Source of the DNA: Schistocerca nitens
Lineage: Eukaryota > Arthropoda > Insecta > Orthoptera > Acrididae
Assembly: GCF_023898315.1 (NCBI RefSeq)
Contig: NC_064614.1
Location: 378,013,348 to 378,077,347 of the forward strand
DNA: 64,000 nucleotides
Direction: 5' to 3'
Shown: positions 23,431-35,039 of the stretch, one piece after another
Position numbering within the stretch: the first letter of the stretch is position 1
Layout: each line of letters begins with the position of its first letter
Translations under genes and position numbers: made by a program
Notes under the pieces: generated by a model
Databases searched by the model: none
The model's input: only the letters and a program-made list of their open reading frames with translations
Told to the model about the DNA's origin: nothing

Positions 23431-25259
23431 GCTGCTGTTCTTGTTTATATTACATTTGTTGTTTTTTACTTCAGTTGGAAAAACCAGCCAACAACTAATG
23501 TAAACAACAAAAAAACGTAACATACACGTGAACAGCTGTCCAACATAAACTGTCGGTTCGGAACGGGTACCTGCGTTATTCGTGTAAATAGATACGTAGC
23601 ATTAGCGCCAGTGGCTGATTGGTGTTATTTTCTTCGCAGGGACCAACTTCTTTACTGGCTTCTAGAACGTTGAGTTTCCTGGTACGGAACTTAGGACGTT
23701 CTTAATAATGTATTTATTTCCTAATGTATTTCATTATTTTTTTTGAGAACAGTAGCGAGCACCATAATTGTGGTATCTGAATACCTTCTCAGTTTTTCAA
23801 ATACAAATCAAGTTATGTACAAAGAAACATTCACATTGTTTTTCTATTCTACTGACAGTTGTCAGATTTGGCACGTGAGACTTTTTATTTTCCACTTTTA
23901 AATTTTGCAAGATGTCAGACAAAGTAAAATCCCGTATTCAGGATAAAATAACAGGAGTAATTGGTTTAAAGCAAGCTTCTGCCAAAGGAAATATTCTCTT
24001 AGCATCGAAGAATTACTGCTTCTCCACGAGCATTTAACAGCAAAGTTTAGTAGAGAATCCAGATTCAAACAAATTTTGGCCTAATTTACAATTTAATATG
24101 AAACATATACTATCGTATCGTCCGTAGTTAATGATAAATATGCCTTATGTGAAAGTAAGGCAGGAGAAGTTTACAGAACGTAATTAAGTATTTAATCGAT
24201 ATTTGGTTGAGGCTATTCCATCCGTGTTTTGGATGGGTCCAACTACAGCAAAACACAGTTTTATATTGTCTTCTATTTCCCATTCTCTTATACGGCTCTA
24301 ACTATAAACTAAAAATAGTTAGTTCATGTACTTTAACAAATATTTAACATATAATATTAGCATTGGAATAATTAGATTCCTAAGAACGTACAGGCTACGG
24401 AAGCTAAAGATGTGACATTTTTTTGTTTTCCTTTTCTTAGAAATAGCAATGTAACGCTTTTGTTTCTCTCTCTACTGTTCTTGGTATTCTGTGCTTATGT
24501 GCCGCTCTGGCGAACACTGGTGTTTATTATTGTTTTGGAAAAGTTCTGATCGGTGGAAAACCACTGTAAAGGGAAAAACACTGGATTTTGTTGTACAAAG
24601 TTTCAACCTGCGAAAACCTGTGGATGTGACTGGACAGATAACTAAAATTTTCAAGTTATAATGGAAGTTATTTATTTAAAAATGAGAAATAATTAAAAGA
24701 AACAGTTTTGTGGATATTTATAGCCGGTGACTTCATTAACTGAAAGTATTCCATGATATTAACTGACCAATTTACGTTATACGATCTAGGTGCAGTTCAC
24801 TTGTCTCAGTAAGTTGCCCAGTCTTGCGTTCTTGTGATATCTCTGGCCAGCATTGTTTCCGACGATACTGAATCTTGGAAGATGTGCTGAATCCCTTTTT
24901 AAATCTTTTCAGTGGCTAGAAGTGAGTGTATTCCTTACATATAAGGATTTTATCATTTCATTGACTTTCAAACATCAATGCAGCTAAGATATTAGTTTAA
25001 TTATTGTGTTGCAAAATTATCCAAAAATTTACACGTCGCTGAGAAACTAAGGGCAATAATTACCAAGCCTGAGCGAAACTTCGCACACGCAGCATCGGAG
25101 GAGACGTCACACGCTGAAGTTTTAGCATTCTCAGAGGCTTTTTTTTCTTTTCATTAAACAAGAAAAATACCAGTTTTCCACACATAAATTTGTGTTGTAA
25201 GACGCTATTTACAAACCTGAAAAACAGACAAAGTTTGTGTATATACCTTGCTACCACAT
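23431..25259. other. Unassigned AT-rich DNA
   Basis: No coding region, TIR or named repeat was recognised. Short open stretches are random-looking. Confidence 0.3.
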
Positions 25260-25402
25260 GCCGTAGTTTTTCCTAGTTTTTATGTTTTGTATTGCAGCTG
25301 CTTTCCTTCACAGTTTTTCATCTTCAGTCATAAGATTTGATGTAGAAAATTCTTTACTAAGATATTTTACAACTACGAATGTTACGGTTAGGCCTAACAT
25401 TA

Positions 25403-25424
25403 ATGTGTGTGTGTGTGTATGTCT

Positions 25425-25469
<45 letters not shown>

Positions 25470-25470
25470 G
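25403..25470 (+). repeat. (TG)n microsatellite
   Basis: A nearly pure GT tract with two short interruptions. It lies just downstream, in minus orientation, of the Penelope-like GIY-YIG relic. Confidence 0.95.
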
Positions 25471-25546
25471 TTGAAGGTATATGGCTTTTGTTTAGTTATT
25501 TAATTTTTTGTTTGTGGGAGGGGGAGGGAGCGATTGGTAGGTGCAT

Positions 25547-25860
25547 TTATGGGTTAATATTGTCTGATAGTTCTCTGAGGGCAGAGAGCAGAATTCCATT
25601 GCAGAAAGCTGTGTACTCTTTTATTAATTGTTTTCCTTCAGCTGTGTTTTCTTCAGTTATTGGTTTTTGTGAGGGGCTGTTGCTGCATTTGAGAATTTGC
25701 ATGTCTGTGTTGATGTCTGTTGGGCAGTATTTCATGTCCACAAAGTGTTCAGCAAATGTAGGATGACCGCTGTTACTTTTTAGCACCCTTATGAGTTCTG
25801 TATATTTGGTATGAAAGTTTCTGGTAGTTTGACCTATATACACTGATTTGCAGTACTGCC
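25547..25860 (-). pseudogene. Penelope-like element, C-terminal GIY-YIG domain
   Basis: The minus-strand peptide starts VYIGQTTRNFHTKYTELIRV and continues HPTFAEHFVDMKY, matching the start of GIY-YIG nucleases at the C-terminus of Penelope-like retroelements. In this family the domain nicks target DNA before reverse transcription. The frame stays open about 98 residues to a stop at 25547-25549. The RT expected upstream is missing: the region immediately N-terminal (25861 onward) instead holds a hammerhead-like motif on the opposite strand. This resembles the arrangement at 50975-52240. A TG microsatellite lies at its 3' side. Confidence 0.7.
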
Positions 25861-25861
25861 G

Positions 25862-25895
25862 CAGACGATGCTGAAACTTCAGCGAAACCTATTTG
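25862..25895 (+). ncRNA. Hammerhead-like core motif
   Basis: CAGACGA (25862-25868; consensus CUGANGA) precedes a perfect stem, gctga with tcagc plus loop, then GAAAC at 25884-25888. One base (T 25869) lies unpaired before the stem. It is adjacent to, and opposite in strand from, the GIY-YIG relic. Confidence 0.4.
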
Positions 25896-26009
25896 GGAAA
25901 AAGAAGAAAAGAAAAAATTATGTTTTGCTTATGGCGCTCCTCCTCCAAAAGCCAATCTACGTAGTATTAACTTAGTGATAGGCCGGCCGTCGAGACCAGC
26001 TCCTTTTTG

Positions 26010-27000
26010 ACGTGTGGCAGAGGGTACTTCTGATACTAATGTATTTCGACCTCTTCTCTGTTCAGTACACGAATGGAGCGTGGGAAGAATGATTCTCTAA
26101 ATCTCTGTATTACCTTTAATTTCTCCGAATTTCTCGTTGTGGTCATTTCTGGAGCGGTATGTGGTAGGAAGTAAAATGTTTCCCCAGTGTTGCAGGAACT
26201 ACGAACTTCTCTCTGCTGCTCAACGCCTTTTTGAAGTGACTGCCACTGGAGATTCTTGAAAATTTCCGCAAAACTCTCACGCCACCTGGAAGTTCGTATG
26301 GCGAAATGCGCCACTCTTCGTTGGACCTTTTGTATCTCTGCTACTAAAGCAGCCTGTTAACAGTCCCAGACGAGTCAGTAGTGTTAAAGAATCGGTTTGA
26401 CAACTGTTTTTAAAGGACTTGTTTCATGGATGAATTAAACTTCCTGAATATTCTCTCGATGAATCTCAACCTAGTGTCTGCTTCTCCTACTAACTGCCTT
26501 ATGTTGTCATTACAAAATGGTTCAAATGGCTCTGGGCACTATGGGACTTAACTTCTGAGGTCATCAGTCTCCTAGAACTTAGAACTACTTGAACCTAACT
26601 AACCTAAGAGCATCACACACAACCATGCCCGACGCAGAATTCGAACCTGCGACCGTAGTAGTAGCGCGGTTCCAGACTGTAGCGCCTAGAACAGCTCGGC
26701 CACCCCGGCCGGCTTGTCATTAGAATTAAGGCTGTTTCGGACGGATGTTCCTAGGTGTTAGCGGTTGCTACTGTTTATAGTGACTTCCGCCAGTAGTGTT
26801 AATCAAGCAGTAGGGTATTCCTTCATCTATTTACGTACAAGAGGTTACATTTATTTATGTTCACTTCCTACTGTCAGTCGCTCAAGAAATTGTAAGGCGT
26901 TTGCAGGTCTCCCTGGATTTCACTGAAACTTCTCGTGTTGCAACCTTCCTATAGACAAGAGCACTGTTTGCAAATAGGCTCTTTGAGTTTAGAGAAGAGT
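26010..27000 (-). pseudogene. CR1/Jockey-like LINE 3' portion
   Basis: Read on the minus strand this is the C-terminal part and 3' end of a non-LTR retrotransposon, recognisable from the RRVAHFAIRTSRWRESFAEI segment and the 3' end 'agtaccctctgccacacg'. It is colinear with the LINEs at 28641-33120 and 36290-36970 but more decayed. It is interrupted by a SINE at 26514-26713. Confidence 0.7.
26514..26713 (-). mobile_element. tRNA-headed SINE inside LINE
   Basis: Minus-strand copy of the common SINE. The target-site duplication is ttgtcatta (26504-26512 and 26714-26722). The LINE continues on both sides. Confidence 0.93.
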
Positions 27001-27589
27001 CCACCAGACCACTAACAAACAGGCTTATTTAACAGCCATGTCTCGTAGGATAAAAGTCTGCGCTGATGATTCAACTGTCTTGGGCCAGAGGTCAAAGTCA
27101 TATTCATGGACATGACAGAAACGATCACATGATGCAAACAGTCTTTCAACCATGGACTCTAAAATGCGTACGAACAGGCATTCATAGATGTGAAGCTATG
27201 CATTTCAGAGCCCTTGTTGACTACGAAATTTTTCTTGTTTTGGTCAATAATACCTTCTCTGAAAATACCAAAAGCAAAGTGCTTCCAGTAGAAGAGATTT
27301 GTGTCACAATATGGACGGAGAGTAGGTGCACATTCAGGATCCAGTCACGTCAATGTGACGAAAGCTTACGTCCAACGTCAGTGTGCAATAACCAGATACA
27401 GTCAGCAGACGGCAGCACTAGCTATGTGGAAATTATATAAAGCGTGGCGCAGAAACTGTGCCGTTAGTGTCGCAATGTGGAAACGGGGCGATTTATCTGA
27501 CATTTAAAGGAGCATATAATTAGCTATCTGCTGAAGGGTGTTTGAATTTCCGAAACGGCTAAGTTTGCAAACTATTAGCGTAACACAAT
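27001..27589. other. Unassigned DNA
   Basis: Open frames on the plus strand (27066-27440) show no recognised domain. The right part may be the decayed end of the Tc1 that follows. Confidence 0.3.
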
Positions 27590-28640
27590 GGTTAAAGCAC
27601 ATCGTGCATGCCAAAATGGCGCTGTCTGAAACTGGCGCCAAGGCAACTGTGGTGCTCCACGGGCTATACATGACGGAAACAAACGACTGCTGCGGAGAAG
27701 TGTACGAGCGAACAGACGTGCAACTCCTAAGCGGCTGACAGCCCAGGTGAACCATAGGGCTACCAACAGTGTCTCTTCAACAACCGTTCAGCAAACGTTG
27801 CTGCGTGAAGACCTCCGCACCATGTGCCTAGTACATCCACGTACGCTGACTGCTTTTCATCGGCGACAAAGGCTGGAATTTGCATACCAGTACCGCAACT
27901 GGACGTCCACTGAGAGGCGATAGGTGAGCTTTTGAGATGAATTCTGTATAATAATCCATTGGAGAGATGACTATTACAGTATACTGTTGTGCAACAGTCG
28001 CCGGAAGGGTCCAGGCCGAAGGACGGAACACTATGGTCTGGGGAATGTTTTCGTGATATTTCCTTGGTGATTTCGTTATTCTGCAAGGCGCTACCGATCA
28101 TTCAAATAAGCATCTATACTTGGGAACCAAGGCCACCCCCTATATGCGGTTTGTTTCTTCTCGGCACGGTGTCTTCCAGCAGCAGGGCATTGCAACGTGT
28201 CACACAGCTTGCAGTGTACTTGCGTGGTTCGAACAGCACCAGCATAGGTATATGGCACTCCCCTGCCCACCAAACGCCTCAGATTTAAACCCAATCGAGA
28301 ATCTCAGGGATCCCATCGCTCGGACTGTTCGTACCAAGGATCCTCAACCGCCGGCCGGAGTAGCCAAGTGGTTCTAGGCGCTACAGTCTGGAAACGCGCG
28401 ACCGCTACGGTCGTAGGTTCGAATCCTGCCTCAGGCATGGATGAGTGTGATGTCCTTATGTTAGGTTTAAGTAGTTTTAAGTTCTAGGGGACTGATGACC
28501 TCAGAAGTTAAGTCCCATAGTGCTCAGAGCCATTTGAACCATTTGAACCATTTGATCCTCAACCAACAAAGCTTAGTGCAGCTGGCCACGGGAATGGAGT
28601 CGGAATTGCTCCACATGCCTGTCGTGACCTTCCAGAACAT
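27590..28640 (+). pseudogene. Tc1-like transposase relic split by a SINE
   Basis: The plus strand carries a Tc1-like transposase in several frames. It includes a linker region around 27770-27920 (VQQTLLREDLRTM; FHRRQRLEFAYQYRNW) and, before the SINE, the C-terminal catalytic neighbourhood SDLNPIENL with the catalytic Glu (about 28270-28305). After the SINE the tail continues at 28554. Stops and shifts are frequent, so it is long dead. The 3' side is cut by a minus-strand LINE at 28641. Confidence 0.75.
28350..28553 (+). mobile_element. SINE A inside the Tc1 relic
   Basis: Common SINE with an extra 'gaaccattt' in its tail. The target-site duplication gatcctcaacc is perfect (28339-28349 and 28554-28564). 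It is one of the two parents of the chimeric SINE at 29958. Confidence 0.95.
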
Positions 28641-29957
28641 TATTGATCCTCTTCATCTACATCTACATCATACTCCTCAAGCCACATAACGATGCAGAGG
28701 GTACTGTTTGTAACTGGGCCCTCCAACATTGTTCCACTCGCGAATAGCGCGTGAGAAGAATGATTGTCAGTAAGCCTCACTATAGGATCCAATTTCTCAA
28801 ATTTTCTGCTCATGGTTTTTGTCAGTAAGCCTCGGTATTGGATCTAACTTCTCTAATTTTCTCCTCATGGTCATTACGCGAGACATATATGGGGGGAAGT
28901 AGTACGTTGTCCGACTCTTCCGGGAAAGTGTTCTCTCAAAATTTCAGTACTAAATCTCTCCGTGATGCACAACGCTCATTCTGCAACGACTGTCAATTAA
29001 AATTGTTGAGCATCTCTGTAACACTCTCGTGCCGACTAAACGATCCCGTGACGAAATGTGCCGCTCTTCGTTGGATTTTCTCTGTCTCTTCTATCAATCC
29101 TACCTGGTAGGGGTCCCAGATAGATGAACAAAACTCGAGATTCGGTCGAACAACCGCCTTATAAGTCTCATCCTTAATGGATGAGCTACATTTCCTTAAG
29201 ATTCTTCCTGTCAATCTGAGTGTGTCATCTGCTTTTCCCAGAATTTGTTTTATATGGTCATTCTACTTACGATCGCTCTGGATAATTACTCCTAGATACT
29301 TTACGGTACACACTGTTTCCAGCGGTTTGTCATCAATAGTGCAGCTATACAGTAGCGGATTTCTTTTCCTATGTATGCGCAATATGTTACATTCATCTAC
29401 GTTCAGGGTCAACTACTGCCAGAGCCTACACCATTCATCGATTCTCTGGAGGTTATCCTGCAAATCGTTGCTATCTTCTGGGGTTGCTACTTTGTTATAG
29501 ACAACCGCATCATCTGCGAAGAGCCTTAGAGAGCATCCGACGCTTTCTATTACGTCATTTACATATACTGCAAACAGCAAAGCTACTGTCACGCTTCCTC
29601 GGGGTACTCCGGAAATTACCCTTGTATCTATTGATTTCATTCCGTTAAGAGCGACGCGTTTAGTTCTGTCTGCAAGAAAGTTTTGAATCCAGTCGCAAAT
29701 CTGCTCCAATACTCGATAAGCTCGTATTTTTTCACTAAAAGGCAGTGCGGCACGATGTCATATGCCTTCCTGAAGTCAAGGAACACGGCATCAACCTGAG
29801 CGCCATTGCCTACGGCGCTGTCGATCTCGTTAAGAACACAGTGAGCTGAATGTCGCAGGCTCTCTGTTTGCTGAATCCATGTTCATTTCTATTGAGGAGA
29901 TTTTCCTTCTTCAAGAACATTGTAATTCTTGAGCTTAAGACAGGTTCCATAATTCTT
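28641..29957 (-). pseudogene. CR1/Jockey-like LINE, RT and 3' end (copy 1)
   Basis: Minus strand. Contains the RT catalytic segment GVPRGS ... LFAVYVNDVIES ... LRLFADDAVVY (about 29520-29620) and, further 3', the post-RT region GRILRKCSSSIKDETYKAVV ... WDPYQVGLIEETEKIQRRAA (28993-29214). The 3' terminus has a short 'gatgtagatgtag' repeat at 28641-28660. The FADD box of the polymerase is intact, but small indels break the frame (for example the extra trinucleotide around 29413 compared with copy 2 and frame changes near 29410). Left end of the tandem duplication. Confidence 0.9.
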
Positions 29958-30166
29958 CGCCGGCCGCTGTGGGCGAGCGGTTCTAGGCGCGTTAGTCCGG
30001 AACCGCGCGACTGTTACGGTCGCAGGTTCGAATCCTCATACGGGCATGGATTTGTGTGATGTCCTTAGGTTAGTTAGGTTTAAGTAGTTCTAAGTTCTAG
30101 GGGACTGATGACCTCAGAAGTTAAGTCCCGTAGTGCTCAGAGCCATTTAAACCATTTGAACCATTT
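29958..30166 (+). mobile_element. Chimeric SINE at the duplication junction
   Basis: Its 5' part matches SINE B (31568): 'gctgtgggcgagcggttcta', 'cctcatacgggcatggattt'. Its 3' part matches SINE A (28350): 'cagaagttaagtccc' and the extra 'gaaccattt' followed by Tc1 tail. The switch lies between 30090 and 30119. No target-site duplication flanks it. Confidence 0.95.
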
Positions 30167-30253
30167 GATCGTCAACCAACAAAGCTTAGTGCAGCTGGCC
30201 ACGGGAATGGAGTCGGAATTGCTCCACATGCCTGTCGTAACCATCCAGAACAT

Positions 30254-31567
30254 TATTGATCCTCTTCATCTACATCTACATCATACTCCTCAAGCCACAT
30301 AACGATGCAGAGGGTACTGTTTGTAACTGGGCCCTCCAACATTGTTCCACTCGCGAATAGCGCGTGAGAAGAATGATTGTCAGTAAGCCTCACTATAGGA
30401 TCCAATTTCTCAAATTTTCTGCTCATGGTTTTTGTCAGTAAGCCTCTGTATTGGATCTAACTTCTCTAATTTTCTCCTCATGGTCATTACGCGAGACATA
30501 TAGGGGGGAAGTAGTACGTTGTCCGACTCTTCCGGGAAAGTGTTCTCTCAAAATTTCTGTACTAAATCTCTCCGTGATGCACAACGTTCATTCTGCAACG
30601 ACTGCCAATTAAAATTGTTGAGCATCTCTGTAACACTCTCGTGCCGACTAAACGATCCCGTGACGAAACGTGCCGCTCTTCGTTGGATTTTCTCTGTCTC
30701 TTCTATCAATCCTACCTGGTAGGGGTCCCAGATAGATGAACAAAACTCGAGATTAGGTCGAACAACCGCCTTATAAGTCTCATCCTTAATGGATGAGCTA
30801 CATTTCCTTAAGATTCTTCCTGTCAATCTGAGTGTGTCATTTGTTTTTCCCAGAATTTGTTTTATATGGTCATTCTATTTACGATCGCTCTGGATAATTA
30901 CTCCTAGATACTTTACGGTACACACTGTTTCCAGCGGTTTGTCACCAATAGTGCAGCTATACGGTAGCGGATTTCTTTTCCTATGTATGCGCAATATGTT
31001 ACATTCATCTACGTTCAGGGTCAACTGCCAGAGCCTACACCATTCATCGATTCTCTGGAGGTTATCCTGCAAATCGTTGCTATCTTCTGGGGTTGCTACT
31101 TTGTTATAGACAACCGCATCATCTGCGAAGAGCCTTAGAGAGCATCCGACGCTTTCTATTACGTCATTTACATATACTGCAAACAGCAAAGCTACTGTCA
31201 CGCTTCCTCGGGGTACTCCGGAAATTACCCTTGTATCTATTGATTTCATTCCGTTAAGAGCGACGCGTTTAGTTCTGTCTGCAAGTAAGTCTTGAATCCA
31301 GTCGCAAATCTGCTCCAATACTCGATAAGCTCGTATTTTTTCACTAAAAGGCAGTGCGGCACGATGTCAAATGCCTTCCTGAAGTCAAGGAACACGGCAT
31401 CAACCTGAGCGCCATTGTCTACGGCGCTGTCGATCTCGTTAAGAACACAGTGAGCTGAATGTCGCAGACTCTCTGTTTGCTGAATCCATGTTCATTTCTA
31501 TTGAGGAGATTTTCCTTCTTCAAGAACATTGTAATTCTTGAGCTTAAGACAGGTTCCATAATTCTTC
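30254..31567 (-). pseudogene. CR1/Jockey-like LINE, RT and 3' end (copy 2)
   Basis: Second copy of the segment at 28641-29957. The reading frame at 30875-31318 is longer than in copy 1 and runs through LRLFADDAVVYNKVATPEDS and RLWQLTLNVDECNILRIHRK without a break, so copy 2 is locally nearer the original. The post-RT portion is at 30548-30826. The right edge is SINE B, which was inserted within the LINE. Confidence 0.9.
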
Positions 31568-31755
31568 GCCGGCCGCTGTGGGCGAGCGGTTCTAGGCGCT
31601 TTAGTCCGGAACCGCGCGACTGTTATGGTCGCAGGTTCGAATCCTCATACGGGCATGGATTTGTGTGATGTCCTTAGGTTAGTTAGGTTTAAGTAGTTCT
31701 AAGTTCTAGGGGACTGATGACCTCAGATGTTAAGACCCATAGTGGTCAGAGCTAT
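31568..31755 (+). mobile_element. SINE B inside the LINE
   Basis: The second parent of the chimera. Its tail is cagatgttaagacccatagt, without the extra repeat. A degraded target-site duplication may be cataattcttc before and catagttattc after. LINE sequence continues from 31756. Confidence 0.85.
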
Positions 31756-33120
31756 TTGAACCATAGTTATTCAACACATTGACGTCATCGTTATAGGTCT
31801 GTAATTGTGTGCATCTGCCCCACGGCCCTCCTTAAAAATAGGAATGACGTGCGCTTTTTTCCAGTCGCTAGCTACCCTTCGTTGCTCAAGCGAACTACGG
31901 TAAATTACTGCTAGAAACAGAGCAACTTCTTTCGCATAATCTTTGTAGAAGTTTATAGGTACCTCACCTGATCGTGACGCCTTTCCGCTACTAAGCGATT
32001 GTAGTTGTTTTTCTATTCCGCGATCGGTTATCTCAATATCTGAGATTTCGACGTTCGTATGACGATTCAAGAGAAGGAACAGTTTTACGATCTTCCGCGG
32101 TGAAACAATTTCGGAAGACCGAATTCAGTATTTCGTCCTTTTGTCTGTTATCTTCCTTTTCGGTGCCATTACTATCACAAAGTGAATGAATATATGATTT
32201 TTACCAATTTACTGATTTTACATTCGACCAAAACGTCTTACGGTTTGTACTCAAATCTGCTGACAAAATTTTTCTTTCAAACTCATTGAATGCCTTTCTC
32301 ACTGCTCTCCTTACGCTCATTTTCACTTCGTTCACCTTTTGTTTGTCAGCTATATTTCTACTTCTCTTGAATCTGAGAAGAAGTTCCCTTTCGCTTAAGT
32401 ATCAGATTTCTAAGCACGGTAGGTCTTTCCCATCCCTTAATACCTTCCTCGGAACGTATTGTCTAGGGCACATTGCACGATTCCTTTGAATTTTTCCATT
32501 GTTTTCAACATCTTCGTCCTCATCACCGAATATTTTGTACTGACTTCTTAGATACTCTGAAATTTGTATCTTGTCACTCATGCTAAACAATATCTTCCTA
32601 TATTTCTTAACATTTGTTAACTGACCCGTCATCATAGATGCTATCCCAGCCTTATGATCACTGATACCTTCCTCTGCGTTCACTGATTCGGTAAGTTCAG
32701 ATCCGTCTGTCGCCAGGAGGTCTAAGACGTTATCCTCTTCCTGCATATCTGCGCTGCAAAATATGGTTGTTCAGGCTTTTGATAACTTGTCATATTAATG
32801 TGACTGGACCGTGTACGTCTTAAGGAATTCGTTTTAGAGCACATGTTTACTAGACATTTTGCTTCGAATGATCGTTCCTGTCATATGCCTGAATAAAGAC
32901 TACTGAATCGCCAATGTAGACTTTTGAATCACCACCTATACTGTAAACAGAAGCGAATCTATCACACTTCCTTGCTGTTCTCCTGAAATTACCTATACGA
33001 ACGTTTATTTTGTTTCCTTACAGATGACTTGTTCTGTCGGAAGAATCCAACCATAAATATAGCCCGACACTCGGCTCGGGAAGTTTCCAACTTTTTCACT
33101 AAATGACAGGATGTAACTCT
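31756..33120 (-). pseudogene. CR1/Jockey-like LINE, endonuclease end and RT fingers
   Basis: It continues the LINE 5'-ward on the minus strand. 31771-32070 encodes the RT finger region (SLEQRRVASDWKKAHVIPIF, NYRPITMTS). 32402-32746 encodes the end of the APE-type endonuclease (NVLDLLATDGSELTESV, then EEGISDHKAG with the catalytic His region) and the linker to RT. Between 32760 and 33120 the sequence is more decayed and a second, unrelated LINE fragment cannot be excluded. Confidence 0.8.
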
Positions 33121-33440
33121 ATCAGAAGTCTACCCTAAAAAAAATGGAATCACAATACTAAAATAAAACAGTCTGCACACCTGTGAAAATATAATCTGCT
33201 GCTAGATAAAAGTCGATATCATGTTGTCCACATTCTTATTATTATATGTTGTTCTTCCCACAGTGCCGTGTAAATCAATACGAACTGTAATCATAACAGT
33301 TTTGTCACTTGATGAAGCTTTCTTCTGGTCGTATGCTGTGGTATCGTTGTCTAATCAGCCACACTGCTCATTGAACTCTAGGTTTAATCATCCTTTTCAA
33401 AATAAGAGGCGTAATGGTGCGCGAACAACTTAATGCTGTA

Positions 33441-34610
33441 CGCCCAGGTGACAAAAGTCATGGGAGACTTCCTAATATATTGTCGGACCTGCTTTTGGCC
33501 GGTGTAGTTCACTATCTCGACAAGGCATGGGCACAACAAGTCATTGGAGGTCCACCGCAGAAATATTAAGCCGTGGTGCCTCTATAGCCGTCCATAAATG
33601 CGAAAGTTTTGCCAGTGCAGGATTTTGTGTACAAACTGACCTCTCGATTATGGCCCATAAATGTTCGATAGGTGATCAGATCATTCTCTCGAATTGTCCA
33701 GTATGTTCTTCAAATCAGTCATGAACAACTGTGATCCAGTGACATGGCGCACTGTCATCCATAAAATTTCCATCGTTGTCTATAAACATGAAGTCCATTA
33801 TCGGCTGCAAATGGTCTCAAACAGTGGCCGAACATTAGTTAATTATATGTTCAGTTGGAGCGGAGGACCCAGTCCATTCCATGTAAACTCAGCCCACACC
33901 ATTATGGAGCCACCAGCAGCTTGCACAGTGCCTCGTTGACAACCTGGGTCCATAGCTTCGTGGAGTCTGCCCCGAACTCTGCTCTTATCAACCGAAACTG
34001 GGGCTCATTTGACCAGGGCACCGTTTTCCAGTCGTCTAGGGTTCAACCAATATGGGTACGAGGCCAGGAGAGGCGCTGTAGGTAATGTCGTGCTGTTAGC
34101 AAAAGCACAAGAAAGGTCATCTGCTCCCACCTCCCATTAACGCCAAATTTCGCCTCAGTGTTCTAACGGATAGGTTCGTCGTACGTTCCACATTGATTTC
34201 CGCTGTTATTACACTCAGCGTTGAGTGTCTGTTAGCCTCGACCACTCTACGAAAACGCCGCTGTTCCTGGTCGTTAAGTGAACGCCCATTGCCCACTGCG
34301 TTGTCCACGGTGAGAGACAACGCCTGAAATTTGGTATTCTCTGCACACTTTTGATATTTTGGACCTATGAATGCTGAATTCCCCAACTATATCCGACATG
34401 AAATGTTCCATGCCTCCTGCTCCAATTCCCCTCTCAAATTCTGTTAGTTCCCATCGTGCGGCCATAATCAAGTAGGAAACATTTTCACATGAATCATCTG
34501 AGTACAAATGACAGCTCCGACGATGAATGTCCTCTTATATCTTGTGTATGCGACACTACCGCCATCTGCATATGTGCATATCCCTATCTCGTGACCTCTG
34601 TCACCTCAGC
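33441..34610 (-). mobile_element. Tc1-like DNA transposon, decayed
   Basis: The ends carry related inverted sequences: left caggtgacaaaagtcatggg, right (complement) gaggtgacagaggtcacgag. The interior is a minus-strand transposase. Exact termini and TA sites are uncertain by a few bases, especially on the right. Confidence 0.75.
33500..34470 (-). pseudogene. Tc1-like transposase pseudogene
   Basis: It starts at the minus-strand ATG near 34466 with MAARWELTEFERGIGAGGM. The first helix-turn-helix follows, with a recognition helix around EFSIHRSKISKVCREYQISG. A frameshift near 34380 leads into a second DNA-binding and linker segment (34117-34386): RSLNDQEQRRFRRVVEANRH and TLRRNLALMG. The DDE catalytic half (33500-34080) is present only as scattered fragments with stops. 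Confidence 0.75.
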
Positions 34611-34623
34611 ACATGTCCCAGGG

Positions 34624-34826
34624 TTCAAAATGGTTCAAATGGCTCTGAGCACTATGGGACTCAACTGCTGTGGTCGTAAGTCCCCTAGAACTTAGAACTA
34701 CTTAAACCTAACTAACCTAAGGACATCACACACATCCATGCCCGAGGCAGGATTCGAACCTGCGACCGTAGCGGTCGTGCGGTTCCAGACTGTAGCGCCT
34801 TTAACCGCTCGGCCACTCTGGCCGGC
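34624..34826 (-). mobile_element. tRNA-headed SINE
   Basis: Minus-strand copy of the common SINE. Perfect 12-bp target-site duplication catgtcccaggg (34612-34623 and 34827-34838). Confidence 0.95.
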
Positions 34827-35039
34827 CATGTCCCAGGGCAAAAAGTACACCAGTCATCAAGACCAAAAATTAGTTACAACTCAACACAGCTGCAATGAGT
34901 ATTCACTGACGCACCATTTCATCACGTCCAGTGCCCACCGTGAAATTGAGCGTAACCAGACTCTAAGGAAACTATATACGTGGAACACAAATGAACGGAG
35001 TAACGTTCTAGCGACGACACGGGCTCCAAATGGAGAAAA

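Larger units (their letters stand above)
28554..31755 (+). repeat. 1.6-kb tandem duplication with SINE junction
   Basis: 28554-30166 and 30167-31755 are the same order: Tc1 tail, LINE 3' part, SINE. Corresponding points are offset by 1609-1613 bp. Copies differ at roughly 18-20 positions plus small indels (about 1.3% by eye). Three SINEs in the same orientation sit before, between and after the units, and the middle one is a hybrid. Confidence 0.95.

Noticed and set aside
33441..34838. SINE at 34624 nested inside the Tc1 element
   Set aside because: The right Tc1 terminus falls near 34607-34610, so the SINE lies just outside it.
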